Of a stretch of 64,000 nt of DNA, positions 10,965 through 20,737 are shown piece by piece; positions within the stretch are counted from its first letter, which is position 1, and each line of letters begins with the position of its first letter. The translations under genes were made by a program, and so were the position numbers. Under the pieces are notes generated by a model, which worked only from the letters and a program-made list of their open reading frames with translations, did not search any database and had not been told where the DNA came from. Origin of the DNA: Colwellia chukchiensis (lineage in GTDB: Bacteria; Pseudomonadota; Gammaproteobacteria; Enterobacterales; Alteromonadaceae); contig NZ_NBOC01000011.1 of assembly GCF_002104455.1 (NCBI RefSeq), positions 1-64,000 of the forward strand, read 5' to 3'.

Positions 10965-10988
10965 AAAAAAGCCCCGCAGTTGCGAGGC
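10965..10988 (-). terminator. intrinsic terminator of purC
   Basis: On the minus strand the stem GCCTCGCA / TGCGGGGC (one G-T pair) is followed by TTTTTT. It lies 24 bp after the purC stop codon. Confidence 0.88.
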
Positions 10989-11012
10989 GATATTATTGAA
11001 AAATAATAAGCC

Positions 11013-12116
11013 CTAATCAATTAATTGATATTCTGCGCGCAAAATATCAATGACTTCTTGCTTTGGATTTAAGGATAGTTTTATCTTATTGCCCGTTATT
11101 TTCTCTGCAATCGCGATATAAGTTTCAGAAACCGCCATTAGAACCTCTACCGGCAAAGCATTATCACGGGCCAGTGCTTCACGCTCACTCATGCGGTCTT
11201 TATTGAGCAAGACATCTGGGTCAGGGAAATGCTTAAGCAGTAATTGACGAAAGCCCTCTTTCGAATTTTCAACAATTTTACCGGCGCGATATTGCTCACC
11301 ATCCCATATACGCGATGAGTCGGGTGTACCCACTTCATCCATATAAATAAGCTTGTCTTTGCCCTGACTATCTTTGACGTAGCCAAACTCAAATTTTGTA
11401 TCCACAAAGATCTGATCTAGCTTTGCTAGCGCTGCTGAAATGAGATCAAAGCCTTCGGTGAGTAGCTTTTCATATAACGCAATATCTGCAACAGATTTAA
11501 AGTTAAAAGCAGCAAAGTTATCAACGATATTTTTCCGCGTAATATTGACGTCATCGGCAGCGGGTACACCGGGAATATCGTGCAAAATGCCTTTGGTTGA
11601 TGGCGTTTGTAGTAATGCAGGTAATTTGCTGTCTTTTGCTAATCCATCGGGTAATTTTATTCCGCAAAATTCGCGCTCGCCCTTCTCGTAAGAACGCCAC
11701 ATAGAACCAGTAATATATTGGCGGCAAATCGCTTCAATCATCACCGGCTTGGCTTTTTGTACGATCCAAACAAATGGGTGTGGAATATCTAAAATATGGC
11801 TATCAGCTAACCCTTGTTCTTTAAATAGTTTAAACCAATGATTAGAAATAGCATTTAATGCCGCGCCTTTGCCTGGCACACCTTTCATCCCACCTTCACC
11901 ATGCCAAATACAATCAAAGGCGGAAATGCGGTCACTGATCACCATGATAGCTAATGGCGTGTCGGGGGCAACGTCATAACCTTTATCAAGAATCAAACGA
12001 CGACTGTCCGCTGCCGTTAACCAATAAACAGAGCGCACTTTGCCACTATGCACAGCAACATCAGTACGAATAGGTAAATCATCATTTACCGCCAAAATTT
12101 GCTCAGCAAGACTCAT
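11013..12116 (-). CDS. purC: phosphoribosylaminoimidazole-succinocarboxamide synthase (SAICAR synthase)
   Basis: The enzyme joins aspartate to CAIR in purine synthesis, using ATP. At 367 residues it belongs to the longer type of PurC found in Vibrio, Shewanella and relatives, not the 237-residue E. coli form. Recognisable parts are SGKVRSVY near the N-terminus, the nucleotide-site [13 protein letters not shown], the [19 protein letters not shown] segment, [17 protein letters not shown] and the C-terminal [13 protein letters not shown]. The start ATG follows AAGGTG. It is a single-gene unit with its own terminator, as expected for a scattered purine regulon; I saw no clear PurR box. Confidence 0.96.
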   Translation of the reverse strand: MSLAEQILAVNDDLPIRTDVAVHSGKVRSVYWLTAADSRRLILDKGYDVAPDTPLAIMVISDRISAFDCIWHGEGGMKGVPGKGAALNAISNHWFKLFKEQGLADSHILDIPHPFVWIVQKAKPVMIEAICRQYITGSMWRSYEKGEREFCGIKLPDGLAKDSKLPALLQTPSTKGILHDIPGVPAADDVNITRKNIVDNFAAFNFKSVADIALYEKLLTEGFDLISAALAKLDQIFVDTKFEFGYVKDSQGKDKLIYMDEVGTPDSSRIWDGEQYRAGKIVENSKEGFRQLLLKHFPDPDVLLNKDRMSEREALARDNALPVEVLMAVSETYIAIAEKITGNKIKLSLNPKQEVIDILRAEYQLID

Positions 12117-12357
12117 AGGGTTTCACCTTAAGTTTCATTATTGATATAAACGTTAAATTAATTGTAGCGAATATTATCTTTGGTATTTACACCAGGAAAT
12201 AAAATAGTATTCGTTAGAATTAAAGTTAACTATTTTAATACATTAGTACCAAGGAATTTAATTTAATTTCAAGGTTAAAGCACGAAGCTAATGACTATTA
12301 GTGAGTACTTTAAAACGCAGAAAGTGAACTAAAGAACAAGTAAGCATGATTAAAAAA

Positions 12358-12385
12358 GAAAAGGACGCCTACAGGCGTCCTTTTC
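12358..12385. terminator. intrinsic terminator after rplT
   Basis: A 12-bp stem, GAAAAGGACGCC / GGCGTCCTTTTC, with a short TACA-type loop and a T run on the minus-strand side (A run 12352-12357 in plus orientation). It lies 21 bp after the rplT stop and ends the thrS-infC-rpmI-rplT operon. Confidence 0.92.
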
Positions 12386-12405
12386 TCAAAGCTAATATCT
12401 CAAAC

Positions 12406-12765
<360 letters not shown>

Positions 12766-12777
12766 TTATTTCTCCTA

Positions 12778-12972
12778 TTAACCGTGACGTAAAAGTTTTT
12801 TAACTGACTTAATGTCAGCTGCGGCGATCATGCTTTTCGCACGAAGGTGACGCTTAACTTTAGTACGGCGTTTAGTCAAAATATGACGAAGACCGGCTTG
12901 TTTAAATTTATAGCCTGTGGCTGTCGGTTTAAAGCGCTTTGCAGCACCTTTGTTGGTTTTCATTTTAGGCAT
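12778..12972 (-). CDS. rpmI: 50S ribosomal protein L35
   Basis: A 64-residue basic protein of the large subunit with the classic [17 protein letters not shown] start and [15 protein letters not shown] segment. It sits between infC (180 bp upstream) and rplT (15 bp downstream), the standard order, and probably relies on the L20-responsive leader for its control. Confidence 0.99.
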   Translation of the reverse strand: MPKMKTNKGAAKRFKPTATGYKFKQAGLRHILTKRRTKVKRHLRAKSMIAAADIKSVKKLLRHG

Positions 12973-13028
12973 GTGAATAACTCCGCATTGTTATGCCAAA
13001 TATAAAGTAAACTAGGCGAGTGTTTCTC

Positions 13029-13054
13029 AGTGCTTAGTCATTAAACTAAGTGCT
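13029..13054 (-). promoter_or_regulatory. hairpin in the infC-rpmI spacer, possible L20 leader element
   Basis: CTTAGT (13033-13038) pairs with ACTAAG (13045-13050) around a six-base loop, with outer partly paired flanks out to 13029 and 13054. In E. coli, L20 represses rpmI-rplT by binding RNA structures between infC and rpmI. The 180-bp spacer here is long enough for such a leader, but the link to L20 is inference only. Confidence 0.3.
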
Positions 13055-13152
13055 CGAACCCTACTTGTAGGCCTTGTTTACCAGCGTAAAGATAATAGCG
13101 GTGAGCTAACTATTTCGAAAAATACTTAGCTACTTGTCAAACCGGGTATTAT

Positions 13153-13701
13153 CTATTTTTTAGGGGCTAAGACCATCACCATTTGACGCCCTTCCGCTCG
13201 ACGAGGGAAAAACTCCACTACGGTTAGCTCTTCTAAATCGTTTTTAACACGCGTTAAAAGCTCTAAACCAAGTTCTTGGTGGGCCATTTCACGACCACGG
13301 AAACGTAACGTTACCTTGACCTTGTCGCCGCCTTCTAAAAAGCGTTTCAGGTTGCGTAGTTTGACCTGATAATCGCCTTCATCTGTTCCAGGTCGGAATT
13401 TAATTTCCTTTACCTGTATTTGTTTTTGGTTTTTACGTTGCTCTTTTTGTTCTTTAGCCTTTTCATAGATAAACTTTCCGTAATCCATGACACGACAAAC
13501 CGGCGGTTTTGCTGTTGGGCTGATTTCTACAAGATCGACACCTGCTTCATCTGCTTGATCCATGGCCTCATCTAATGAAACGATACCACCTGGCTCACCA
13601 TCATATTTAATCAAGCGAACTTCATTACCTGGAATACCTGTGATTAACTCATTTAAACGATGCGCTGGCTCTTTTTGCCCGCCACGTTGTCCACCTTTAA
13701 T
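13153..13701 (-). CDS. infC: translation initiation factor IF-3, probable ATT start
   Basis: IF-3 prevents subunit joining and checks the start codon on the 30S subunit. Both domains are present: the N-terminal [22 protein letters not shown] region and the C-terminal domain [41 protein letters not shown]. An ATG lies at 13705-13707, but it is only three bases from the strong GGAGG at 13711-13715. The ATT at 13699-13701 is nine bases from GGAGG and opens the sequence I-K-G-G, exactly where E. coli infC uses its known AUU start. I therefore place the start at ATT, giving 182 residues. AUU lets IF-3 repress its own translation. Confidence 0.93.
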   Translation of the reverse strand: MKGGQRGGQKEPAHRLNELITGIPGNEVRLIKYDGEPGGIVSLDEAMDQADEAGVDLVEISPTAKPPVCRVMDYGKFIYEKAKEQKEQRKNQKQIQVKEIKFRPGTDEGDYQVKLRNLKRFLEGGDKVKVTLRFRGREMAHQELGLELLTRVKNDLEELTVVEFFPRRAEGRQMVMVLAPKK

Positions 13702-13797
13702 AGCCATGTTCCTCCAAAGAACGTTGTCACCAAGTCAGCGCGATATTGGCTGAACTTGGGTTAAAAAATAATGTTGCGTGTTTGCCTTTTGCAGCAA

Positions 13798-15708
13798 TTA
13801 GCGACGAGTATTGACTTCGTCAGCTAATTTAGCAATAAAGTCGTCAATTGACATGACACCTAAATCTTCACCGCTACGCGTTCGTACTGCAATTTCACCA
13901 GCTGCCATTTCTTTATCACCGACAACTAACAAATATGGCACACGCTTTAAAGTATGCTCGCGGATTTTAAAGCCTATTTTCTCATTTCTCAAGTCTAGTT
14001 TTGCTCTAAAGCCACTTTCTTTCAGTTTTTTTACAACTTTTTCACAATATTGCCCTTGTTTATCGGTAATATTCATCACAGTGGCTTGAATTGGCGATAA
14101 CCACGTTGGAAATTTACCCGTGTATTCTTCGATCAAAATACCGATAAAACGTTCTAGTGAGCCTAAAATAGCACGATGGATCATGACCGGCGTGTATCTT
14201 TCGTTGTCTTCACCAACATAAGTGGCGCCTAAACGCTCTGGCAAGGCAAAATCAAGTTGCACAGTACCACATTGCCATGCACGGCCTAAACAATCCATTA
14301 AGGTAAATTCAATTTTAGGGCCGTAAAATGCCCCTTCACCAGGCAAGTACTCAAATTTAATATTGCTATCAGTTAGCGCTTGGGCAAGACCGGCTTCGGC
14401 TTTATCCCAAACCTCATCACTGCCAATACGATTTTCTGGACGTGTCGAGAGTTTAACTACGATATCTTCAAAACCAAAAGAGCCATAAACGTCGTAAACC
14501 ATTTCAATACATTTAGTCACTTCTGCCTGTACTTGTGACTCCATACAGAAGATATGGGCATCGTCTTGAGTAAAGCCACGCACGCGCATTAAACCATGCA
14601 AAGAGCCTGAAGGTTCATTACGATGACAACAACCAAACTCCGCAATACGCAAAGGTAAATCGCGGTATGACTTTAAACCTTGGTTAAATATTTGCACATG
14701 ACCTGGGCAGTTCATAGGTTTTATCGCGTATTCGCGCTTTTCAGACTCTGTGGTAAACATGCCATCAGCATATTTATCCCAATGGCCTGATTTTTCCCAC
14801 AGACTGCGGTCCATCATCATCGGCGCTTTTACTTCGTCGTAATCATATTGACGTAGCTTTTCACGAACGAACTTTTCTAACTCGGTATAAATGGTCCAAC
14901 CGTCGTTATGCCAAAACACCATGCCGGGTGCTTCTTCTTGCCAGTGGAACAGGTCTAAGGTTTTACCAATTTTACGGTGATCACGTTTTTCAGCTTCTGC
15001 TAAACGGACAAGATACGCTTTAAGTTGCTTTTTATCTGCCCAAGCCGTGCCATAAATACGCTGTAGCATTTTATTGTCTGAATTGCCGCGCCAGTAGGCA
15101 CCGGCTACTTTCATCAATTTAAAATGATGACAATGACGCATACTCGGAACGTGTGGGCCACGACACATGTCGATATATTCTTGGTGATGATAAAGTGCTG
15201 GTGTATCTGACTTATCAATATTTTCATCAAGAATTTCTAACTTGTAACTTTCACCGCGCTCAGAAAACGCGTCATAAGCATCTTGCCAACTGCCGGTTTT
15301 TTTAATCACTTGATAACCGGTACGCGCCAACTCTGTCATGCGCTTTTCAAGCTTAACTAAATCTTCTTCGGTTATTGACTCATCTAAGTCGACATCGTAA
15401 TAAAAACCATTTTCTATGGTGGGGCCAATGGCCATTTTGACATTGGGGTATAACTGCTTAATGGCATGCCCTAATAAATGTGCGCATGAGTGACGGATGA
15501 TCTCCAACCCTTCCGCGTCTTTACTGGTAATAAGTTGCAGTGTTGCGTCGTCTTTAATTAATTCACAAGCATCGACTAATTCGCCATTGATGCGACCCGC
15601 AATGGTAGCTTTTGCTAAACCGGGTCCAATATCTAAAGCAACATCCATTACCGAAACTGCTTGTTCAAAAGTGCGTTGGCTACCGTCTGGCAGTGTAATT
15701 ACAGGCAT
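13798..15708 (-). CDS. thrS: threonine-tRNA ligase
   Basis: A 636-residue class II synthetase with an N-terminal TGS domain, the SAD editing domain ([10 protein letters not shown] and CRGPHVP metal-type motifs), a catalytic core with zinc ligands in [10 protein letters not shown], the [18 protein letters not shown] motif-2 region and [14 protein letters not shown], and a C-terminal anticodon domain. The frame is open nine codons further, but AAAGGA just before ATG 15706-15708 and the [12 protein letters not shown] start, identical in style to E. coli, fix the start. It opens the thrS-infC-rpmI-rplT operon, and its upstream region fits autoregulation (see promoter and leader). Confidence 0.97.
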   Translation of the reverse strand: MPVITLPDGSQRTFEQAVSVMDVALDIGPGLAKATIAGRINGELVDACELIKDDATLQLITSKDAEGLEIIRHSCAHLLGHAIKQLYPNVKMAIGPTIENGFYYDVDLDESITEEDLVKLEKRMTELARTGYQVIKKTGSWQDAYDAFSERGESYKLEILDENIDKSDTPALYHHQEYIDMCRGPHVPSMRHCHHFKLMKVAGAYWRGNSDNKMLQRIYGTAWADKKQLKAYLVRLAEAEKRDHRKIGKTLDLFHWQEEAPGMVFWHNDGWTIYTELEKFVREKLRQYDYDEVKAPMMMDRSLWEKSGHWDKYADGMFTTESEKREYAIKPMNCPGHVQIFNQGLKSYRDLPLRIAEFGCCHRNEPSGSLHGLMRVRGFTQDDAHIFCMESQVQAEVTKCIEMVYDVYGSFGFEDIVVKLSTRPENRIGSDEVWDKAEAGLAQALTDSNIKFEYLPGEGAFYGPKIEFTLMDCLGRAWQCGTVQLDFALPERLGATYVGEDNERYTPVMIHRAILGSLERFIGILIEEYTGKFPTWLSPIQATVMNITDKQGQYCEKVVKKLKESGFRAKLDLRNEKIGFKIREHTLKRVPYLLVVGDKEMAAGEIAVRTRSGEDLGVMSIDDFIAKLADEVNTRR

Positions 15709-15890
15709 GTATTTTCCTTTGTTCAGTGGCGACACACACGAAGTGCCGCTTGACGTTTAATAATAAGTTATAAATGCGACATCACTGATTTCACCTTCAG
15801 GTTATGACGGGAAATGACGAAATGTTCACTATGATAATTTTGAGCGAATAACACAAAGACATGACCTAGATAAAATTGTGTTAATGCGAG
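15709..15890 (-). promoter_or_regulatory. long 5' leader of thrS, candidate autoregulatory operator
   Basis: The predicted transcript start (from the promoter at 15897-15925) gives about 180 nt of untranslated leader. E. coli thrS has a leader of similar size whose hairpins imitate the tRNA-Thr anticodon arm and are bound by ThrRS. Here two copies of CGTCAT (minus strand, 15804-15819) are separated by four bases; they contain CGT, a threonine anticodon. Whether they sit in loops was not modelled, so the operator is a hypothesis. Confidence 0.35.
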
Positions 15891-15896
15891 CACAGG

Positions 15897-15925
15897 AATA
15901 TAGGGGAATTAAGGTTAATTTGCAA
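15897..15925 (-). promoter_or_regulatory. sigma-70 promoter of thrS operon
   Basis: On the minus strand TTGCAA (15920-15925) and TATATT (15897-15902) are separated by exactly 17 bases. Each hexamer differs from consensus at one or two positions. No competing gene lies on this strand, so it is the likely thrS promoter. Confidence 0.7.
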
Positions 15926-16241
15926 TGGACAGAACGCGGATATTAGCCCATAGAGAGAAAAAACTTTGCCCTTAGCTTTTTATGTTCGATTGCTGTGCCA
16001 GAGCTTGCATGATGTGACACCATAAAAACAAACAATAAGCTATTATTCGCGTCAACATCAGCCTAGTACAAACACTTATCAACTTGCGGCATAATAATTA
16101 GGTTTTGGCAATTATTGTTCTCGCTACCCTAATGATCTGGATCTAATTTACGCGCACAAAACTCGCACTTTAGTTAAAAAGGTACATACTAAAGTAAAGC
16201 TAAAATTAAGCTATCATTGCGGCTGACATCTAGGAGGTAAT
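15926..16241. other. non-coding region between thrS promoter and CPXCG gene
   Basis: AT-rich, no reading frame with a ribosome-binding site, and no repeat or RNA fold I could recognise. It separates divergent transcripts and should contain the promoter of the zinc-ribbon gene at 16242, whose ribosome-binding site is AGGAGG at 16231-16236. Confidence 0.4.
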
Positions 16242-16448
16242 ATGCCCCATAAGATTAAAGAACAACGTATTGAATGCCCACATTGCGGCCATCATATTCA
16301 TGTCACATTAGACCCAAGTGCAGGCGATCAAGATTATTATGATGAATGCCCTGCCTGTTGTATGGAAATGCATTTACATTTACATGTCGATGAATATAAC
16401 CAAAAGCTTCAACTAGCCGTTGATAGTGATGACGAGCAAGTGTTTTAG
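16242..16448 (+). CDS. CPXCG-motif small zinc-ribbon protein
   Basis: A 68-residue protein with CPHCG (residues 12-16) and CPACC (37-41), which together form a four-cysteine zinc site, followed by a short histidine-rich strand (HLHLHV). This matches the small family named for its CPXCG motif, of unknown function. The start has an ideal AGGAGG. It is a single-gene unit convergent with ribE. Confidence 0.9.
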   Translation: MPHKIKEQRIECPHCGHHIHVTLDPSAGDQDYYDECPACCMEMHLHLHVDEYNQKLQLAVDSDDEQVF

Positions 16449-16482
16449 TTGTTTGTTCCGCCGTTATGCAGCTCAATAGTGT

Positions 16483-17106
16483 TTAATTGCGCGTAAGCTG
16501 CATTCGCTCTATGGTGTTAACTATCGTCATTGTTTGCTGATCAAATTCAATATTAACCGAATCACCAACCAACAAAGTTTGTAAGTTGGTACGAGCTAAG
16601 GTTTCAGGAATTAAATGCACAGCAAAGCCGTTTGCTACGTCAGCACCAAGCGTTAAGCTGACACCATTAATGGCAATAAACCCCTTAGCAAAGAGATACT
16701 TTTGGTATTGAGGGTCAACAGTAAAACTCAACATACAATTATCTTGCTTGTCCACGCGCTGTTTAAGTACAGCCTGAGTATGAACATGACCACTTAACAT
16801 ATGACCACCGATCTCATCGCCAATTTTTAGTGAACGTTCAACATTGACTAAGCTACCTAGGTCAATATTTGCTAAGTTAGTTACCCGTAAGGTTTCATCA
16901 ATAACATCAAATTCAATAAAGGCTTGCTCAGCGCTTAAAGCGCCAAACTCAACAGCGGTCAAACAAACACCATTAACCGCGACACTGGCACCAATTTCAA
17001 GGTGAGCAATTAATGATTTATCAAGCGCAAGTCGCAGACTTATCGCATTATTTTTACTAATTATCGCAATTACTTCAGCTTGTGATTGCACTATACCGGT
17101 AAACAT
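16483..17106 (-). CDS. ribE: riboflavin synthase alpha chain
   Basis: The enzyme dismutates two 6,7-dimethyl-8-ribityllumazine molecules to riboflavin. The 207-residue protein shows its two tandem lumazine-binding barrels: MFTGIVQ...GVCLT in the first half and HMLSGHVHTQA...GVSLT in the second. The start MFTGIVQ is the family hallmark. It is divergent from a MATE pump 68 bp away, an arrangement shared with many Vibrio and Alteromonas genomes. No FMN riboswitch is visible in that short spacer. Confidence 0.97.
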   Translation of the reverse strand: MFTGIVQSQAEVIAIISKNNAISLRLALDKSLIAHLEIGASVAVNGVCLTAVEFGALSAEQAFIEFDVIDETLRVTNLANIDLGSLVNVERSLKIGDEIGGHMLSGHVHTQAVLKQRVDKQDNCMLSFTVDPQYQKYLFAKGFIAINGVSLTLGADVANGFAVHLIPETLARTNLQTLLVGDSVNIEFDQQTMTIVNTIERMQLTRN

Positions 17107-17174
17107 ATATCATCCAGACAAATACGCTATTTTCTGCTATTTTAGCAAGAAAACCCAATTGATATAATTGCCTC

Positions 17175-18551
17175 GTGAATATAAATCGTTTTTTTTCCAA
17201 TAGTAAAAGCTTGATGAAGTTGGCTTACCCAATTTTGATCGCGCAACTGATACAAAACTTAATGGGCTTTGCCGATACTGTGATGGCTGGACGCGTCAGC
17301 GCCACTGATATGGCGGCAGTTGCTGTGGCCAGTAGTGTGTGGCTGCCGTTAATCTTAACCATTTCAGGCCTTGTAATGGCCCTTGCCAGTATCATTTCAC
17401 AATTATCTGGCGCCAAACAATATGATGATGTAGCTAAAGCCAGCTACCAAACCGCTTGGATAGCGGTATTTTTTTCTGTGCTCATCATTATCTTTTATTA
17501 TATCGCAACGCCGTTATTAATAGAGAGAGTTGCCCTTGAGCCTGAGCTCAAACGGTTAATGTTCGATTATTTAGCGTTTATTGTTTGGGGCGGTCCAGGC
17601 TATTGCTTATATCTTGTATTGCGAAATTATTGTGAAGGATTATCGTTTACCCGCCCGACTATGATCATCAGTATTTTAGGCTTACTGATTAATATTCCCG
17701 CAAACTACATCTTTATCTATGGTAAATTTGGCATGCCAGCGCTCGGTGGTGCTGGCTGTGGTATTGCTACCGCCATTGTTTATTGGGCGATGTTTGCCGG
17801 TATGCTAGCCTATGCGTACTTTTCAAAACACTTAAAACATGCGCCACTGTTTAAAGAATTTTATTGGCCGCAATGGTCTGAGATTAAAGTCATTTTAGCC
17901 TTAGGTACCCCTATCGCCTTGTCTTTATTGTTTGAAGTCAGTCTATTTGCCGCTGTAGCCATTATTCTAGCCCCTTTTGGTGCCAGTATTGTTGCTAGCC
18001 ATCAGGTAGCCATTAACTTCTCAGGCTTGGTTTTTATGGTGCCATTAAGTTTAGCCATGGCGGTTACCATTAAAGTGGGCTATGAAGTGGGTAATAAAAA
18101 CCTTGAAAAAGCCAAAGAGATTTGTCGATATTCTGTAATACTCGGGCTATTTATTGCTGTCGGTACTGCTGCGATTACCTTATTATTTAGTAAACATATT
18201 GCGGCTATTTATACTAACGACCCCAAAGTACTAGAATTAGCGGCAAGTTTAATGGTGCTCGCGGCCCTATTTCAGTTCTCTGATGCGATACAGGTGATAT
18301 CTGCCGGTGCACTGCGCGGCTATAAAGACACCAAATCAATTTTATATATCACTTTTTTCTCATACTGGCTGGTAGGTTTAAGCTTTGGTTTAATTTTAGG
18401 CATCACAGACTGGTTGGTACCAGCAACCGGCCCATACGGCTTTTGGATTGGCTTTATTTCTGGCTTAACCGTCGCCGCTGTATTGTTAGCATGGCGGTTA
18501 AAGGTTATCCAACAGCGCTTAGATCAGCAATGGCAACTGGCACCACAATGA
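17175..18551 (+). CDS. norM: MATE family multidrug/cation efflux pump (NorM type)
   Basis: A 458-residue inner-membrane protein with about twelve hydrophobic segments in two MatE halves. The first half has PILIAQLIQNLMGFADTVMAGRVSATDMAAVA, the second GALRGYKDTKSILYITF. Members export drugs and dyes in exchange for sodium or protons. It starts with GTG at 17175; no strong ribosome-binding site is visible, and an ATG 13 codons downstream is possible but would cut into the first helix region. The gene symbol reflects family and the ribE-linked location rather than tested function. Confidence 0.9.
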   Translation: MNINRFFSNSKSLMKLAYPILIAQLIQNLMGFADTVMAGRVSATDMAAVAVASSVWLPLILTISGLVMALASIISQLSGAKQYDDVAKASYQTAWIAVFFSVLIIIFYYIATPLLIERVALEPELKRLMFDYLAFIVWGGPGYCLYLVLRNYCEGLSFTRPTMIISILGLLINIPANYIFIYGKFGMPALGGAGCGIATAIVYWAMFAGMLAYAYFSKHLKHAPLFKEFYWPQWSEIKVILALGTPIALSLLFEVSLFAAVAIILAPFGASIVASHQVAINFSGLVFMVPLSLAMAVTIKVGYEVGNKNLEKAKEICRYSVILGLFIAVGTAAITLLFSKHIAAIYTNDPKVLELAASLMVLAALFQFSDAIQVISAGALRGYKDTKSILYITFFSYWLVGLSFGLILGITDWLVPATGPYGFWIGFISGLTVAAVLLAWRLKVIQQRLDQQWQLAPQ

Positions 18552-18643
18552 CATTAACCATGGCTAACCTGAACACAAAATAGCCCACAAGCGTTTAACT
18601 GGCGATTAAAGCAGCAGTTGCAACACTTTTTATTTAAAACTGC

Positions 18644-18672
18644 TTGCACTTGCGAAAACAGATCGCTAACAT
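18644..18672 (+). promoter_or_regulatory. stable-RNA promoter of tRNA-Val
   Basis: TTGCAC (18644-18649) and TAACAT (18667-18672) are 17 bases apart and followed by AGCGCCCCG. A GC-rich discriminator of this kind marks stringently controlled tRNA promoters. The mature tRNA begins 40 bases downstream. Confidence 0.65.
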
Positions 18673-18711
18673 AGCGCCCCGTTGAGTGACACAATGATGT
18701 GACTTAAAAAA

Positions 18712-18788
18712 GCTCGCTTAGCTCAGTTGGTTAGAGTACTTGCATGACATGCAAGGTGTCGCTGGTTCGAGTCCAGCAGCGAGCACCA
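18712..18788 (+). tRNA. tRNA-Val (anticodon GAC)
   Basis: A 77-base cloverleaf. Acceptor GCTCGCT pairs with AGCGAGC, followed by A and an encoded CCA. The anticodon arm is CTTGC-ATGACAT-GCAAG, so the anticodon is GAC at 18746-18748, reading GUC and GUU. The T arm is CTGG-TTCGAGT-CCAG. It is transcribed alone, with its own promoter and terminator. Confidence 0.97.
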
Positions 18789-18816
18789 TATTCAGGTTCG
18801 ATAAGAACCGATAAAG

Positions 18817-18856
18817 ACCGGAACATCCTCATTAAGTAGGGTTTTCCGGTTTTTTT
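18817..18856 (+). terminator. terminator after tRNA-Val
   Basis: ACCGGAA (18817-18823) pairs with TTCCGGT (18844-18850) around a 20-base loop and is followed by TTTTTT. A smaller hairpin, GGTTC-GATAA-GAACC (18795-18809), precedes it. Confidence 0.75.
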
Positions 18857-19188
18857 ATGGCTGAATTTTGCCTAAAGCTTTACTGTTAAAAGTTAGCCTA
18901 TGCCCCTTACTTCATGGGATGTCATGAATTCCCCATCGCCACAAAGGTAGCACTCTTCCAGCAGCAAAGCGTGAGCAAGCGCGGATAGCAGCGCAGTGTG
19001 TTTACCATGTAAATCTATTAAAAATACTAATCAATTTGTTAAATATTTATCATTTGTCTATGCGCTAAGTAGTCGGTAACTTCATATCAGCAAATCGGAC
19101 GCTGCATTTAACACCTTGCGTATGCTGATCTACGCCATGATACCTGCGGCGTGCAGTTAAAAAATAATATAATAATGAGATTGAATAT
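18857..19188. other. non-coding region upstream of the aminotransferase
   Basis: 332 bp with no supported gene. It has no strong ribosome-binding site for the aminotransferase ATG at 19189; the sequence just before it (AATAATGAGATTGAATAT) offers only GAGA. No repeat or attachment-site duplication of the tRNA-Val 3' end was seen. Confidence 0.4.
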
Positions 19189-20595
19189 ATGACAACAAAT
19201 TACTCAGCTGAACAATTATGGCAAATGGATAAAGATCACTTTATTCATCCATATACTGATTTCACTACCTTTGCCGAAGAAGGCAGCCAAGTTATTTCTC
19301 AAGCAGATGGCATGCATATTACCGACACTACGGGTAAATCTTATTTAGATGCCATCGCAGGTTTATGGTGCGTTAATATAGGTCACGGCCGCAAAGAAAT
19401 GGCAGAAACGATTAGCGAACAAGTACTGAACATGCAGTACTATAACCCATTTGGTCACAGCACCAACGAACCCGGTTCAGTGTTAGCAGCAAAATTAGCG
19501 GAGTTAGCACCGGGCGATCTCAATAAAGTTTTTTATACCTGTGGTGGTTCAACCGCAGTAGATACTGCCATTCGTTTGGTTCACTATTACAATAACATTC
19601 GTGGCAAAAACAACAAAAAGCAAATTATTTCCCGCAACAATGCATACCATGGTTCTACTTATGTAGCCTCAAATATTACGGGCATTCACGGTTGTAAAAG
19701 TAACCTAGATCGCATTGCTGACAGTTGGATTAACCATATTTCAGCAGCTGATATGTTTCACCGCCCTAAAGGTGCTGAAAACCTTTCAGAAGCTGAATAT
19801 ACGCAATTTTTAGCGGATGAATTTGAAAACCGTATCGTGCAATTAGGTGAAAACAATGTTGCTGCCTTTATTGCTGAGCCAATTATGGGCGCCGGTGGGG
19901 TATTAGTGGCACCCGCAGGTTATCACCAAGCCATGCATGCAATTTGTCAAAAATATGATATTTTATACATCGCTGATGAGGTGGTCACATCTTTTGGCCG
20001 CCTAGGCGACTTCTTTGCCTCTAAGTCTGTATTTGGTATGCAGCCTGACATTATAATCACTGCCAAAGGTATCAGCTCAGGCTACATTCCACTCGGCGCA
20101 GCGATTATTTCAGATAGAATTTGGGATGTGGTATCAGATCCCAAAACAGGCGGTGGCGCATTAACCATGGGCTACACCTATTCTGGTCATCCCGTTGCTT
20201 GTGCCGCAGCCTTAAAAAATATTGAAATCATGGAACGTGAAAACATCCTTGATCATGTCAAGGAAGTTGGCCCTTATTTACAGGAACAAATCAAGACCTT
20301 AAGTGACTTAGCCATTTTTGGTGAATCGCGTGGTAGTCACTTGATGCTAGGCTTAGAGCTTGTTGCTAACAGCAGCACTAACGAGCCATTCCCTAGCGAG
20401 GTGGGTATCGCCAGTCGTGTCTTTGAACATTGCCGAAATGCGGGTTTAATTGTACGCCCTGTTGGTAATACTATTGTTTTATCACCACCGTTAATTATCT
20501 CGAAAGCGCAAGTTGATCAAATTGTTAGTACCATAAGAGAAGCCATCAACTTAACCATGCTTGACCTAGCAAACGAAGGTCTGTTAGCGAGCTAA
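19189..20595 (+). CDS. class III pyridoxal-phosphate aminotransferase (omega-transaminase type)
   Basis: A 468-residue fold-type I enzyme. The pyridoxal-phosphate lysine is K293 in TAKGISSGY, the ring-contacting aspartate D263 in IADEVVTSFGR, and AYHGSTY and GYTYSGHPVACAAAL complete the cofactor site. DAIAGLWCVNIGHGRKEM near the N-terminus is typical of the pyruvate-using omega-transaminases that act on taurine, putrescine, beta-alanine or similar amines. The true amine donor cannot be read from the sequence. It stands alone, convergent with a LysR regulator that may control it. Confidence 0.9.
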   Translation: MTTNYSAEQLWQMDKDHFIHPYTDFTTFAEEGSQVISQADGMHITDTTGKSYLDAIAGLWCVNIGHGRKEMAETISEQVLNMQYYNPFGHSTNEPGSVLAAKLAELAPGDLNKVFYTCGGSTAVDTAIRLVHYYNNIRGKNNKKQIISRNNAYHGSTYVASNITGIHGCKSNLDRIADSWINHISAADMFHRPKGAENLSEAEYTQFLADEFENRIVQLGENNVAAFIAEPIMGAGGVLVAPAGYHQAMHAICQKYDILYIADEVVTSFGRLGDFFASKSVFGMQPDIIITAKGISSGYIPLGAAIISDRIWDVVSDPKTGGGALTMGYTYSGHPVACAAALKNIEIMERENILDHVKEVGPYLQEQIKTLSDLAIFGESRGSHLMLGLELVANSSTNEPFPSEVGIASRVFEHCRNAGLIVRPVGNTIVLSPPLIISKAQVDQIVSTIREAINLTMLDLANEGLLAS

Positions 20596-20618
20596 CTTTC
20601 GCTAAAGCCAGCAATAAA

Positions 20619-20676
20619 GGTATGCTAAGTGACTAACACTGAGCATACCAATCCTTACCGTGAAACAAGGGTAAGG
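20619..20676. other. two consecutive hairpins in the convergent gap
   Basis: GGTATGCT (20619-20626) pairs with AGCATACC (20642-20649), and CCTTACC (20653-20659) pairs with GGTAAGG (20670-20676). Neither has a T run, so they are not standard intrinsic terminators, but they lie just after the aminotransferase stop and could protect or punctuate transcripts from both convergent genes. Confidence 0.4.
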
Positions 20677-20737
20677 GGTATTACTAAGCTCGGCTAAGCG
20701 GAACTCGCTTAATAACAACGCACGATGGCGCCGTCAT

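Noticed and set aside
18712-19188. tRNA-Val as an attachment site for an integrated element
   Set aside because: No copy of the tRNA 3' end, integrase or mobile genes was seen downstream; the region looks like ordinary intergenic DNA.
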